Assembly (NCBI GenBank): GCA_934630855.1
Contig: CAKTWW010000032.1
Location: 1-26,090 of the forward strand
Direction of reading: 5' to 3'
Length of the DNA stretch: 26,090 bases
DNA from: an uncultured Collinsella sp.
Lineage (GTDB): Bacteria; Actinomycetota; Coriobacteriia; Coriobacteriales; Coriobacteriaceae
The stretch's first letter is position 1; the number at the start of each line of letters is the position of its first letter. Positions 1 through 7,563 of the stretch are shown here, in pieces. The notes below the pieces were generated by a model. That model saw only the letters and a list, made by a program, of their open reading frames with translations. It ran no database searches and was not told where the DNA came from. The position numbers and the translations under genes were made by a program.

Positions 1-1031
1 GCAGTTGAGCAGATCGCGAACAACTGCGGGCTCATGCAATAAAAATCCTTCAAAATCTGGGGCCAGTCAGCTTGTGGCAGCAGCGACGACGATCCATGCG
101 CAGACCAAAGGCCCATCTCGCCCAGAACGTTCGAGAAGACCTCGCTCCAGCCCATTACAAACGCCGCGACAACCCATTTCGTCGCCCAGGTAAGCACAAA
201 CGAAAGCCCAAACCCAAAGAGTGCCTGCAGCGTCGTGACGACGCAGCGCTTGGGGCACTCGTCCTCAGGGAGCGCAATAAAGGCGAAAAAGCAGTGCAGA
301 GCGACAACTGCGGCAGGAATCGTCAAAAAGTCAAGAAACGAGAACACTGCTCCCGTCGCTATCGACCAAAGAACGAGACGGCTTACGAAGGTCTGCGTAC
401 TCGGAGCCGAGTCCAACCGAAGGCTCATACAGGACATCATAATGAGCGCCATAAAGAACGAAATGCACAGCAGCAAATCGCCGATAACGTTGAAAAACAG
501 ATTGGTCGAGAACAGCAGGATTGCAAGGAAGCCCAGCGTCAATGGCACCGAAAATCGCTTCCGCAATGCAAGATAAGCGCAAGCGGAACCAGCGATTGCC
601 AGAGCAGCCGCAGGCACCACGATAACGTCGATACCGCCAATAAACAGGCAGATATTTGTAAGCAGCTGCCATCCATGCCAGTAACGATAGTATTGCTGAT
701 GCGTAATCCCACCGGCTTTCGCAACGTCATCGATCTCGGCAACGGCCATCGTCTTAAACGGAGAACCCTGATCCTTTTGCTGCGCAATCTCCAAGATAAA
801 GCGATTGTTGTCAAAGCAAACAGGACCGGCAAATACGCGGTGGTCGTAGACATACATATCGGTCAGCAGAGCAGAGGATTCCGAGTCCTGCGCATGCGTC
901 TCGACAACGGCCCGGGGAAGGCAATTCGCCGCGGTGTTACACAGGACAAATACCAGCTGAAGGACCAAAAACAACAAGAGCGACTTTGCGGGAAGGCTAC
1001 CGGCAAAAGAAGCTAAACGGGTTTTATTCAC
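1..1031 (-). CDS. Multi-pass membrane protein of unknown function, 3' end beyond window
   Basis: The frame stays open from a GTG at 1031 down to base 1, giving 343 visible codons with no stop, so the C-terminus lies outside the window. The protein starts VNKTRLASFAGSLPAK and enters a hydrophobic helix at about residues 17-32. A soluble loop of about 85 residues follows, containing the segment QQYYRYWHGWQLL, and then at least five further hydrophobic segments rich in Leu, Phe, Val and Ala. I do not recognise a named family. The Tyr-Trp-His-Gly segment after a first extracytoplasmic loop recalls large polytopic proteins found near cell-surface polysaccharide genes, and the divergent glycosyltransferase fits that, but this is only inference. 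Another in-frame GTG lies about 60 bases upstream, so the start is uncertain. The antiparallel open frame at 72-1016 is a shadow of this gene. Confidence 0.72.
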   Translation of the reverse strand, partial: MNKTRLASFAGSLPAKSLLLFLVLQLVFVLCNTAANCLPRAVVETHAQDSESSALLTDMYVYDHRVFAGPVCFDNNRFILEIAQQKDQGSPFKTMAVAEIDDVAKAGGITHQQYYRYWHGWQLLTNICLFIGGIDVIVVPAAALAIAGSACAYLALRKRFSVPLTLGFLAILLFSTNLFFNVIGDLLLCISFFMALIMMSCMSLRLDSAPSTQTFVSRLVLWSIATGAVFSFLDFLTIPAAVVALHCFFAFIALPEDECPKRCVVTTLQALFGFGLSFVLTWATKWVVAAFVMGWSEVFSNVLGEMGLWSAHGSSSLLPQADWPQILKDFYCMSPQLFAICST

Positions 1032-1164
1032 AGGGCATCCAAACAGAAAAAATCGCGTCCATAGGAATCGGCACCTATGTAATACCACAATGCGTGCATG
1101 CAATCTCGCTACGCCCACACGTCGGCAAGGCTTATAACAGACGTTCTTGGTGATTAGCGGAACA

Positions 1165-1195
1165 TTGCCCGTGGGCGCCCGCCTACGCTTACAAT
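1165..1195 (+). promoter_or_regulatory. Putative promoter of the glycosyltransferase gene
   Basis: TTGCCC (1165-1170) and TACAAT (1190-1195) are separated by 19 bases and resemble a housekeeping sigma promoter. The -10 box matches the consensus at five of six positions; the -35 box is weak and the spacing slightly long. The predicted start, about 7 bases past the -10 box, falls inside the palindrome at 1200-1215. Confidence 0.4.
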
Positions 1196-1199
1196 AGTT

Positions 1200-1215
1200 G
1201 TGTCCCATGGGACAC
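1200..1215. promoter_or_regulatory. Perfect 16-bp palindrome, operator-like
   Basis: GTGTCCCATGGGACAC is an exact palindrome located 4 bases after the putative -10 box at 1190-1195. A dimeric regulator bound here would block transcription initiation of the glycosyltransferase gene. The site also contains an ATG that could serve as an upstream start in frame with the glycosyltransferase, but no ribosome binding site precedes it. No regulator can be assigned from sequence. Confidence 0.5.
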
Positions 1216-1269
1216 GTTGTTTATTCCGCAGGGCCAAAACGCGGTCCACGCGAAAGGATATTCTCGTTC

Positions 1270-2289
1270 ATGACTTCCACCCTTCCCGCCCCCATCGATA
1301 AGCTCGCCATCGTCGTCGTCACGTACAAGCGTCAGGAGCTCCTGGCCAACCTGTTCGACTCCATGATCGAGCTCACGGCTGCGCCCTGGCGCATCGTGAT
1401 CGTCGATAACGAGAATTCGCGCGAGACCGAGGCCATGTGCGCCGCGTTTAACGAGCGTCTGGCCAACCTGTGGGGCATCGACACCGACCAACCCGATGCC
1501 CAGGGTGGCACCGACCGCGTTATCTACGCACCCCAGCTCGAAAACGGTGGCGGCGCGGGCGGCTTTTCCGCTGGCACTAAGCGCGCCTATGACCTGGGCG
1601 CCCAGTGGTTCTGGGTGATGGACGATGACGTGCTCGTTGTCCCTGAGGGCATCGAGCGTCTTGCCAAGTGGACCGATCGCTACGACGTCATTCAGGGTTC
1701 TCGCCTGGACTTCGATGGCGGCGCATTCTTCTGGCAGTATCAGCTCATCCTTTCGCTCGGCATCCCCAACCCCATCGCCAAGTGGGACCTGGGCCCCGAG
1801 GGCTATCGTGCTATGAACCAGCTGTGCTTTGAGGGCGGCCTGTTCTCGCGCCGCGTGGTCGACAAGATCGGCCTACCCGACGCCCGCTTCTTTATCTACG
1901 GCGACGACGCCTGCTACGGCTATGTCGCCAGCCAGCACTTCCCCGCCGCCGTGGTCGCCGACGTGGTGCTCAAGCGCGCCCGCGCCGTTTCTAACTGGGA
2001 CATCGCCGGCAAGCGTCAACTCAACTCCACGAGCGACACCAACCGCTACTACATCATGCGCAACCGCGGCTTCCTGGCCCGCTACATGCAGATCTACGGC
2101 GACTACCACCCCGTGCTGTTCCGTCTGGGCAACGCCGCAACCTTCTGCAAGGAGTTCATCCGCCTGGCCGCCGTCGACAAATGCTTTAAGACCGGCATCC
2201 CGGCGCTACGCCGCGGCATGAAGGACGCCCGCAAGATCATCAAGGACCCCAACTGGAAGCCCATGCCACCCATGAAGGATGCCGAGTAG
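1270..2289 (+). CDS. Family 2 glycosyltransferase (GlfT2/COG1216-like)
   Basis: A cytoplasmic or membrane-associated GT-A transferase of 339 residues that probably moves a sugar from a nucleotide donor onto a surface glycan. The N-terminus has the typical strand and motif IVVVTYKRQELL (residues 14-25), then IVIVDNENS (42-50). Next come NGGGAGGFSAG (92-102) and the metal/nucleotide-binding DDD (118-120, within WVMDDDVLV). A later FIYGDDACY segment is likely to contribute acidic active-site residues. The NGGGAGGFSAG block and the overall layout resemble galactofuranosyltransferase-like GT2 enzymes, but the sugar cannot be deduced. The ATG at 1270 is preferred because AAAGGA lies 11 bases upstream; an in-frame ATG at 1198 would add 24 poorly conserved-looking residues. 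The gene is divergent from a membrane protein gene and convergent with the ATPase-like gene ending at 2315. Confidence 0.85.
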   Translation: MTSTLPAPIDKLAIVVVTYKRQELLANLFDSMIELTAAPWRIVIVDNENSRETEAMCAAFNERLANLWGIDTDQPDAQGGTDRVIYAPQLENGGGAGGFSAGTKRAYDLGAQWFWVMDDDVLVVPEGIERLAKWTDRYDVIQGSRLDFDGGAFFWQYQLILSLGIPNPIAKWDLGPEGYRAMNQLCFEGGLFSRRVVDKIGLPDARFFIYGDDACYGYVASQHFPAAVVADVVLKRARAVSNWDIAGKRQLNSTSDTNRYYIMRNRGFLARYMQIYGDYHPVLFRLGNAATFCKEFIRLAAVDKCFKTGIPALRRGMKDARKIIKDPNWKPMPPMKDAE

Positions 2290-2314
2290 CGGGACGCTTT
2301 CGGCAGCTCGCTCC

Positions 2315-4108
2315 CTACAGCCGCTGGCACACCACGGACACGCGTTGCCCATCAAAACCAAAGCCCCAGCGCATGCGGCCCACGGCGGGTCGAGGCACGC
2401 GGATCTCATCGACACCGTCGCGCTCTATGTCGAGTAGTGCCTGTACGGCAAGCAATTCCAACCCCAGCGCATCCACATCGGGGTCAAACATCATATTGAT
2501 CGTTATAAGTGGACGCTCGTCGAGCATGCCGAGGGTGTCAGCAATATCGAACACCTTCCCCGTGGGAAGCACCTGAATACCCCAACAACCCGTTCCGCGC
2601 TTTCTGCCAGACAACGGATTGGCGTAGCCGGGCAAACCAAAGCAGAGCCCCTGCAACAGCAGGTGATAAGGCAGCGGGGAATCCGCCTCGGCCGTACCAG
2701 CACCCGCATCGCCCAAGATTCGGCACAACGCCCGCCTCACCGTATCCTCGTCACCGCGGCACAATCCATCGCGAAACTCATCAACGTCCCGCGCATCCTC
2801 GGCGGCGCACTCAAACCATTCAATTATCACGAGGCGCAGCGCCTGGCGAAGCTCGCCATTGGGCAGACGCAGAGCACGCGAAAGGGCACCGCGCTCCGGC
2901 TCCCCAGTCTCATCCGTTGTCAAAAAGCCAGACAGGTAGAGCGCAGTCCAAATATCATCAGGCGACTCAGCCTCTTGCCCTGCAGCGTTCAGGTCCAGAG
3001 GAGCTTCGACGCAACCATGAGGCTCGAGCAGGTCGAACAACACCGACAGACGATCCAAGTTCCAATCGCCCATAACGCTGCTCAGACAATCAGCGTATCC
3101 ATAGAGATCCGTTCGCGTGGGCGGCATGCATCCGCGATCCATATAGCCGATCAAGCGCCCCGGATTTTCGCAGTAAAACTCGCCAAACCGGTAGCCTTCG
3201 AGCCATTCACACGCTTCGTCCAGACAATCCTTGTGACCGGCGCGCCCCAACAACGCCTGGCATTCGGCATCCGAAAAGCCAAACCAACGATCGCACCAGG
3301 ACGAAAGCGGAGACGCCATGCGAAACGAGCAGCCAGTCCGCGCCAGCGCCGCCTCTGCAGGCCCGGGGCGCTCGCCCATCAGGCAAGCCAATCGCAGCGA
3401 ATCGCCTGCCAAGCCAATGGCATTAAAGAGCATGCGTTCTAGCAACTCTGCCGGAGAGACGTCATTGCCGCGCTTTGTCACTGCGCAATTCGACCACGCC
3501 GCATCGTAGTCATCAACGAGCAGCACAACCTGTTCGTCGCAAGCCATCTCCAGCAACTCGATCAGAACACCAAGCACGGCATCGGTTTCATCGGGGCTCG
3601 CCACGCCGCGTGCAACACGCTCGACATGGCGCACCTTACGACTCGGTAAGTCCGGCGCTGCCAGCAGCGGCAGCAAACGAGCACACTCATGGGAGACGGC
3701 ATCGCGCAGGGCCACAGCAGCATCGGCGCCACGCTTTGCGGCGGAGGAAAAGTCCAGCATAATCACGGGGTAGCATGCATTCTCATCACGATAGAGTCCC
3801 TCTTCGGCGTCCCAAATCTGCGTGCCGACAAACATCCCGGGGTCCGCTCTCCCGATCACCGGGCACTCCAAAAACGCCTTGAGCATCGACAGGTTCATGC
3901 TCTTGCCAAAGCCCTCGGGGCGGCAACACACCACAACGGATGCGTCACAATCCAAAACATCGGCAATAAACATAGTCTTATCGACCAACATGCACCGATT
4001 AACTGCCTTGGCAAAATCGTGCACGCCGACAGGCAAAACCGCATCGTCTGCATGATTGATCAGTCGCACATCAATGCCGGTTTCACCATAATTCACCTGT
4101 TCAGACAC
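2315..4108 (-). CDS. AAA-ATPase-like protein with degenerate PD-(D/E)XK nuclease-like C-terminus
   Basis: A 597-residue member of the AAA-ATPase-like family (Pfam PF09820 type) common in gut bacteria; its cellular role is not established. The N-terminus has the family's VGVHDFAKAV and LVDKTMFI segments (27-48). A P-loop variant follows, CRPEGFGKS (62-70), where relatives usually read RPRRFGKT, and then a Walker B-like VVLLVDDYD (194-202). Relatives normally end in a PD-(D/E)XK nuclease domain whose motif runs YHxxLxGL, then GRxDI, then an IEFK strand. Here YHLLLQGL is present, but the GRxDI equivalent reads GCWGI and the E-x-K strand reads ITINMMF, so nuclease activity looks lost. The start is a GTG preceded by GGGAGAAG at good spacing. 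The gene is single and convergent with the glycosyltransferase. Confidence 0.82.
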   Translation of the reverse strand: MSEQVNYGETGIDVRLINHADDAVLPVGVHDFAKAVNRCMLVDKTMFIADVLDCDASVVVCCRPEGFGKSMNLSMLKAFLECPVIGRADPGMFVGTQIWDAEEGLYRDENACYPVIMLDFSSAAKRGADAAVALRDAVSHECARLLPLLAAPDLPSRKVRHVERVARGVASPDETDAVLGVLIELLEMACDEQVVLLVDDYDAAWSNCAVTKRGNDVSPAELLERMLFNAIGLAGDSLRLACLMGERPGPAEAALARTGCSFRMASPLSSWCDRWFGFSDAECQALLGRAGHKDCLDEACEWLEGYRFGEFYCENPGRLIGYMDRGCMPPTRTDLYGYADCLSSVMGDWNLDRLSVLFDLLEPHGCVEAPLDLNAAGQEAESPDDIWTALYLSGFLTTDETGEPERGALSRALRLPNGELRQALRLVIIEWFECAAEDARDVDEFRDGLCRGDEDTVRRALCRILGDAGAGTAEADSPLPYHLLLQGLCFGLPGYANPLSGRKRGTGCWGIQVLPTGKVFDIADTLGMLDERPLITINMMFDPDVDALGLELLAVQALLDIERDGVDEIRVPRPAVGRMRWGFGFDGQRVSVVCQRL

Positions 4109-4242
4109 CGTAACTTCTCCCTATATCGCAGCACGATACAAATTGTAATGAATGGCGAATAGGCAACGATGTCGCCGCGCAAACGTTTCGGGCAACGGTA
4201 GTAACAAAGACCCCGAGGGGGAACAACAAATCGTTGCACAAC

Positions 4243-4276
4243 AAAACGGGGCCCAATGCAACCGCACCGAGCCCCG
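4243..4276 (-). terminator. Rho-independent terminator of the surface protein gene
   Basis: Read on the minus strand, CGGGGCTC pairs with GGGCCCCG (8 pairs, one G-U) and the inner bases can form a small TGC/GCA stem with a GGTT loop. TTTTGTTG follows. It lies 31 bases past the stop of the surface protein gene. Confidence 0.75.
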
Positions 4277-4307
4277 CTCTCGTCCGCATCTTAAGACGCC
4301 CCGGGAA

Positions 4308-6077
4308 TTACTCCTTAAAGCCGTCCTCCTCAGCAGCCTTCTTCTGCTGATCGAGCTTATGCTTGCCGCTCACGATAGACGTAGCGCCCAGTGTAGCCAG
4401 GCTTGCACTGGCCAAGCTGGCCATCACGATAAGGTCGCCCGTCTTGGGCATGTTGCCGCCATTGTTGCCAGCATTACCATTGCCGGAACCGGAATCGTTC
4501 TTGCCGGCGGCATTGTTATCACCGGCGCCATCTTTGTTGTCGTCGGAACTATCCTTGTTGTCACCGACGTTGTTATTGTTCTCGCCACCGCCGGACTTGT
4601 TGTCCTTCTCCTTGGAGTCGTCCTTCTTCTCCTCAGAACCAGAGACCTTATCCGTTTCGGGCTTCCCAGATGTATCCTCGGATTTATTGTCCTTGGAGTC
4701 GGCCTTTGCGACCTCGGTCTTCGTCACGGAGTTCTGACCATCATTGTCCTTGTTAGAAGATGAGTTGCCGCTTGCACCAGCCATCAACGACCCCAGCGTG
4801 GAGCCAAACAGTTCGGGAACAGAGGGCTTCTTGTTCGCCGGGGTGACGGACGCATCCGTCCCCTTATTCGAATCGTCCTTAGAGCTATTGGAGCCAGACC
4901 CCGCGTTAGAGCCAGAGCCGGCTCCGGCAGAGGATTCGCTCGAACCGATGGAGGGTTTAGATGAGCCATTGCCGGTCGAGCCGGTGTTGTTGCTACCGGT
5001 ATCGGTAGGAGGCTCGTTCTTCTCGCCTCCATTGCTCTCTTTGTTATCAGTATCGGGCTTCTGTACGGGCTGAGACTCCTCAGGAGTCTGGCTTGAACCA
5101 GGCGTCGACGGGGACTCCGATTCCTCAGACTTCTTATCAGCCTCTGTGTTCTTATCAGCCGGCTCGTTCTTATCAGCTGATTCGTTCTTATCGGCAGCCC
5201 CGTTCTTATTAGCCGCTTCCTTCTCGTCCTCGGCAATATAGACCAGGCAGTCCTTGAGCTCGTTGCTGTAGCGGTTTCTCCAGCCGTTGTGATATTGGGA
5301 TTGATTCGGATACTTTTTCGCCACGTTATTGACCACGCTATCGGAGAGCGCCGTCACAAACTGACGATCGGTCATGTCGTTGGAAAGATTCGCCCAACGG
5401 AAAAAGTCCTGGCAACCATAGGTGCCGCACATGTTCGTAATGCTCCAGACCATGCCCTTGACGCAGTCGGCGCGGCCGGAAATGTCAATGCCCAGCGCGC
5501 TCTTGAGCCACGACTCGGTAACCGCATAGTAGGAGTTGTACGCATAGGCATCCTGCAGCGCCGAGAACTCCGCAGGGTCGGTGTTATAGGCGCCCAGGAA
5601 AGCATCCTGGGCAATGCGCCCCAACTCGGTAAGTTGGCCGTTCGCATACATGGGATTATTCGCGTTGGAAATCTCGCCACCGCGATCAATCGAGTCTTTG
5701 AGCATGCCATATTTAGCAGAATCGTAGTTGTAGACCTGCTTCATGAACGGGATGAGCGACCAGCGGCGATCGAACTGGTAATAGCCCAGCGCGTTATAAC
5801 CGTCACCGAACGAAAAACCCTGATTATAGTTGCCATGGCTCTCGTACTTGGTAAAGTACTTCATCTCGGTGGTCACGTTGACAAACGAGACGCCCTGGAC
5901 CGAGCGCAGCACACCCGAGAAGGACTGCTGGGTGTAAAGGCCCTTATCGATATTGGTGGCATCCGAGGCAACGCCCGGCGTGGGCTCCTCGGCAACAGCG
6001 GCCGTGGGCGCGGAAACGGCGCCAAACGAGAGCGCCAGCGTCAGGCCCGCCACGATAGCGGAATGCTTGGGCTGCAT
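4308..6077 (-). CDS. Secreted cell-wall-anchored protein, lysozyme-like domain plus disordered stalk, MPKTG sorting signal
   Basis: A 589-residue surface protein. Residues 1-29 form a Sec signal peptide (MQPKH, a hydrophobic core, then AVA before EE). Residues about 45-285 are a folded domain with FTKYESHGNYNQ (75-86) and ALGYYQF (96-102). The Glu-Ser-x-Gly followed by a Gly-x-x-Gln-type strand recalls the lysozyme/transglycosylase fold, making E79 a candidate catalytic residue; this is inference. Cysteines at 205, 217, 222 and 277 could form disulfides. Residues about 285-540 are low complexity, rich in Asn, Ser, Gly, Asp and Lys, and open with repeated ADKNE units. MPKTG (543-547) precedes a hydrophobic span and a basic segment, a sortase signal with Met in place of the usual Leu. 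A hydrophilic tail of about 19 residues after the span is longer than usual. GGGAGG precedes the ATG by 5 bases. No sortase gene is in the window. Confidence 0.85.
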   Translation of the reverse strand: MQPKHSAIVAGLTLALSFGAVSAPTAAVAEEPTPGVASDATNIDKGLYTQQSFSGVLRSVQGVSFVNVTTEMKYFTKYESHGNYNQGFSFGDGYNALGYYQFDRRWSLIPFMKQVYNYDSAKYGMLKDSIDRGGEISNANNPMYANGQLTELGRIAQDAFLGAYNTDPAEFSALQDAYAYNSYYAVTESWLKSALGIDISGRADCVKGMVWSITNMCGTYGCQDFFRWANLSNDMTDRQFVTALSDSVVNNVAKKYPNQSQYHNGWRNRYSNELKDCLVYIAEDEKEAANKNGAADKNESADKNEPADKNTEADKKSEESESPSTPGSSQTPEESQPVQKPDTDNKESNGGEKNEPPTDTGSNNTGSTGNGSSKPSIGSSESSAGAGSGSNAGSGSNSSKDDSNKGTDASVTPANKKPSVPELFGSTLGSLMAGASGNSSSNKDNDGQNSVTKTEVAKADSKDNKSEDTSGKPETDKVSGSEEKKDDSKEKDNKSGGGENNNNVGDNKDSSDDNKDGAGDNNAAGKNDSGSGNGNAGNNGGNMPKTGDLIVMASLASASLATLGATSIVSGKHKLDQQKKAAEEDGFKE

Positions 6078-6204
6078 AAGATCCTCCCTGCATTGGTGTA
6101 GTTAAAGTGCAGTTTGCAAAGATAGATTCAGTATTACAGCTCCCCGCTTGTTGCACAACAACAACTCGGCAAACGGCAACAACCCTTCGCGAAATCTCAA
6201 GGAA

Positions 6205-6624
6205 TTAGATGAACTGGTCGTCGGGGGCCAGAAGTAGATCGCCATAGTGTGCCAAAAGGCCGTCTCTCAGCTGGCAAAAGGCGGGGATATAGACGTTCAG
6301 GATGCGTTTGATCAAATCCTGCGCCAGCTTATTGTCATAAATATGAACGTTCGTATTGCGGTCTCTGAGCATGTCCAGCCAAGCAGCCTCATCAATAAAG
6401 TCGTAGAACCGATAGGCCTCTTTCAAGATGGCACGAGGAGAGCCCGACGCAGCAAGCGTAGCGCCCTCATACTCAAGCAGACGCTTGAGGAGCTTCCAGC
6501 TCAACTCAAACTGCAGGTTAAACTTATTGATCAAACCACTCTGAACAAAATCGTTATTAAGATCCTGATTGGGCGCATCCTCAAGATTCGCTAAGGCGCT
6601 GGCAAAGTTCTCATATTTTTTCAT
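6205..6624 (-). CDS. hepT: HEPN-domain protein, HepT-like toxin (HI0074 / nucleotidyltransferase substrate-binding family)
   Basis: A 139-residue all-helical HEPN protein that partners the nucleotidyltransferase encoded just upstream. It begins MKKYENFASALANLEDA, typical of the HI0074 family. It carries R89-NTNV-H94-I-Y96, an exact RX4HXY motif. In characterised HepT toxins this motif holds the RNase residues and the tyrosine that MntA modifies with AMP. A role as the toxic RNase of a toxin-antitoxin module is therefore likely but inferred. The start at 6624 overlaps the partner gene by 14 bases, implying translational coupling; an in-frame ATG at 6639 would add five residues and is a possible alternative. 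No obvious Shine-Dalgarno precedes either start, consistent with coupling. Confidence 0.85.
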   Translation of the reverse strand: MKKYENFASALANLEDAPNQDLNNDFVQSGLINKFNLQFELSWKLLKRLLEYEGATLAASGSPRAILKEAYRFYDFIDEAAWLDMLRDRNTNVHIYDNKLAQDLIKRILNVYIPAFCQLRDGLLAHYGDLLLAPDDQFI

Positions 6625-6898
6625 ACAGGACCACACCATCCCTGGCTATTTCGTCGAGCAATTGCTGTGATAAGGACTCATCGAGATTGACGATATCAAC
6701 GTCTAAAAGCGTATCGAGATGCTCCTCGATCAAGTATGAGAAATGCCGGAAGTCCTCGCAACCCGCAACAGCAATATCTATATCACTCTTGGGTAAATTG
6801 TCGCCTCGAGCTCGAGACCCAAAGAGCACTACTTTCTCGATATCACATTCTCGGGCAAACGATGCAATTTGCTGGTACACCCTGTCGAGAGACCCCAT
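6611..6898 (-). CDS. mntA: Minimal nucleotidyltransferase, MntA-like antitoxin
   Basis: A 95-residue minimal nucleotidyltransferase (MNT) of the DNA polymerase beta superfamily. GS at 27-28, ten residues, then DID at 39-41 form the canonical GSX10DXD motif, and D68 in LLDVDIV supplies the likely third metal-binding carboxylate. All catalytic residues therefore look intact. In characterised MntA-HepT pairs this enzyme adds AMP to the HEPN tyrosine and neutralises the toxin; the same role is inferred here. ATG at 6898 is preferred because AGGGG lies about 7 bases upstream; a TTG two codons earlier is possible. It is the first gene of a two-gene minus-strand unit, 9 bases beyond the stop of the Rrf2 gene, so the three genes may be co-transcribed. 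Confidence 0.87.
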   Translation of the reverse strand: MGSLDRVYQQIASFARECDIEKVVLFGSRARGDNLPKSDIDIAVAGCEDFRHFSYLIEEHLDTLLDVDIVNLDESLSQQLLDEIARDGVVLYEKI

Positions 6899-6907
6899 TT
6901 GCAACCC

Positions 6908-7339
6908 CTACAGCTTAATGTCGAAGTTGATCTCGGGGACGGCGGCTAGGTCGGCGAGCGTCACGCCGTCGACGTACTTTTCGATCACGTCGTCCAGGCC
7001 GCGCCAGAACTTGACCGTAGAGCACAGGTCGCTGCGGGTGCAGCTGTTGTCGATGCCGTCGCACGCCACCGGCGCCGTGCTGCCCTCGACGGCGCGTAGG
7101 ATGTCACCGGCGCGCACCTCGGCCGGGTCCTTGGCCATCATGTAGCCGCCGCCCTTGCCGCGCACACTCTTGAGCAGGCCCGCCTTCATAAGCGGACGAA
7201 CCAGCTGCTCCAGGTACTTCTGCGAAATATGCTCGCGGTCGGCTACTTCGCGCAGGGCAATCTTGCCCTCGGCGTCGCCGAGCGCCGCGATATAGATCAT
7301 CAGTCGGAGGGCATAGCGGCCCTTAGAAGAAATGAGCAT
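6908..7339 (-). CDS. Rrf2-family transcriptional regulator, probable controller of the suf operon
   Basis: A 143-residue winged-helix regulator of the Rrf2 family (IscR, SufR, CymR, NsrR). MLISSKGRYALRLMIYIA opens the wHTH, followed by ISQKYLEQLVRPL (38-50) as the likely recognition helix and VRGKGGGYMMAKDP as the wing. Cysteines C93, C100 and C106 match in number and place the three cluster-ligating cysteines of IscR-type sensors, though the first spacing is six residues rather than five. It probably binds a Fe-S cluster and represses suf when clusters are plentiful. The ATG at 7339 has GGAGGG upstream; the frame stays open for 32 more codons upstream, but those residues do not resemble the family. 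It is divergent from sufC across about 225 bases holding an inverted repeat. Confidence 0.88.
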   Translation of the reverse strand: MLISSKGRYALRLMIYIAALGDAEGKIALREVADREHISQKYLEQLVRPLMKAGLLKSVRGKGGGYMMAKDPAEVRAGDILRAVEGSTAPVACDGIDNSCTRSDLCSTVKFWRGLDDVIEKYVDGVTLADLAAVPEINFDIKL

Positions 7340-7455
7340 ACCTACCCTCCCATCGCATCCGGGACAACACAGCCAGGAGTATTTGCCCCAAATCTTACGC
7401 ACGCGGGACAGGCAATCCTGGTTATTTTGTCCCACAATCTGAAAAGTCGAGTGGA

Positions 7456-7499
7456 TTAGTCGGGTTTTCCCTTGACTAACGCCGAACCCATAGTAACTT
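7456..7499 (+). promoter_or_regulatory. suf operon promoter with operator-like inverted repeat
   Basis: TTGACT (7472-7477), 16 bases, then TAACTT (7494-7499) form a plausible sigma-70-type promoter ahead of sufC. The inverted repeat TTAGTC (7456-7461) and GACTAA (7474-7479), separated by 12 bases, overlaps the -35 box, as expected for a repressor site. The neighbouring Rrf2 protein is the obvious candidate ligand. Inside it, GGGTTTTCCC forms a second small dyad. Confidence 0.5.
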
Positions 7500-7563
7500 T
7501 ATTCCGAGAAGATTCCTAGGGTTTAGTACACCCATGAGTACACCATACACAGAGAGGGACAGC

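Noticed and set aside
72..1016. Long plus-strand open frame opposite the first gene
   Set aside because: Its translation is basic and glutamine-rich without family features, whereas the minus strand gives a clean series of membrane helices.
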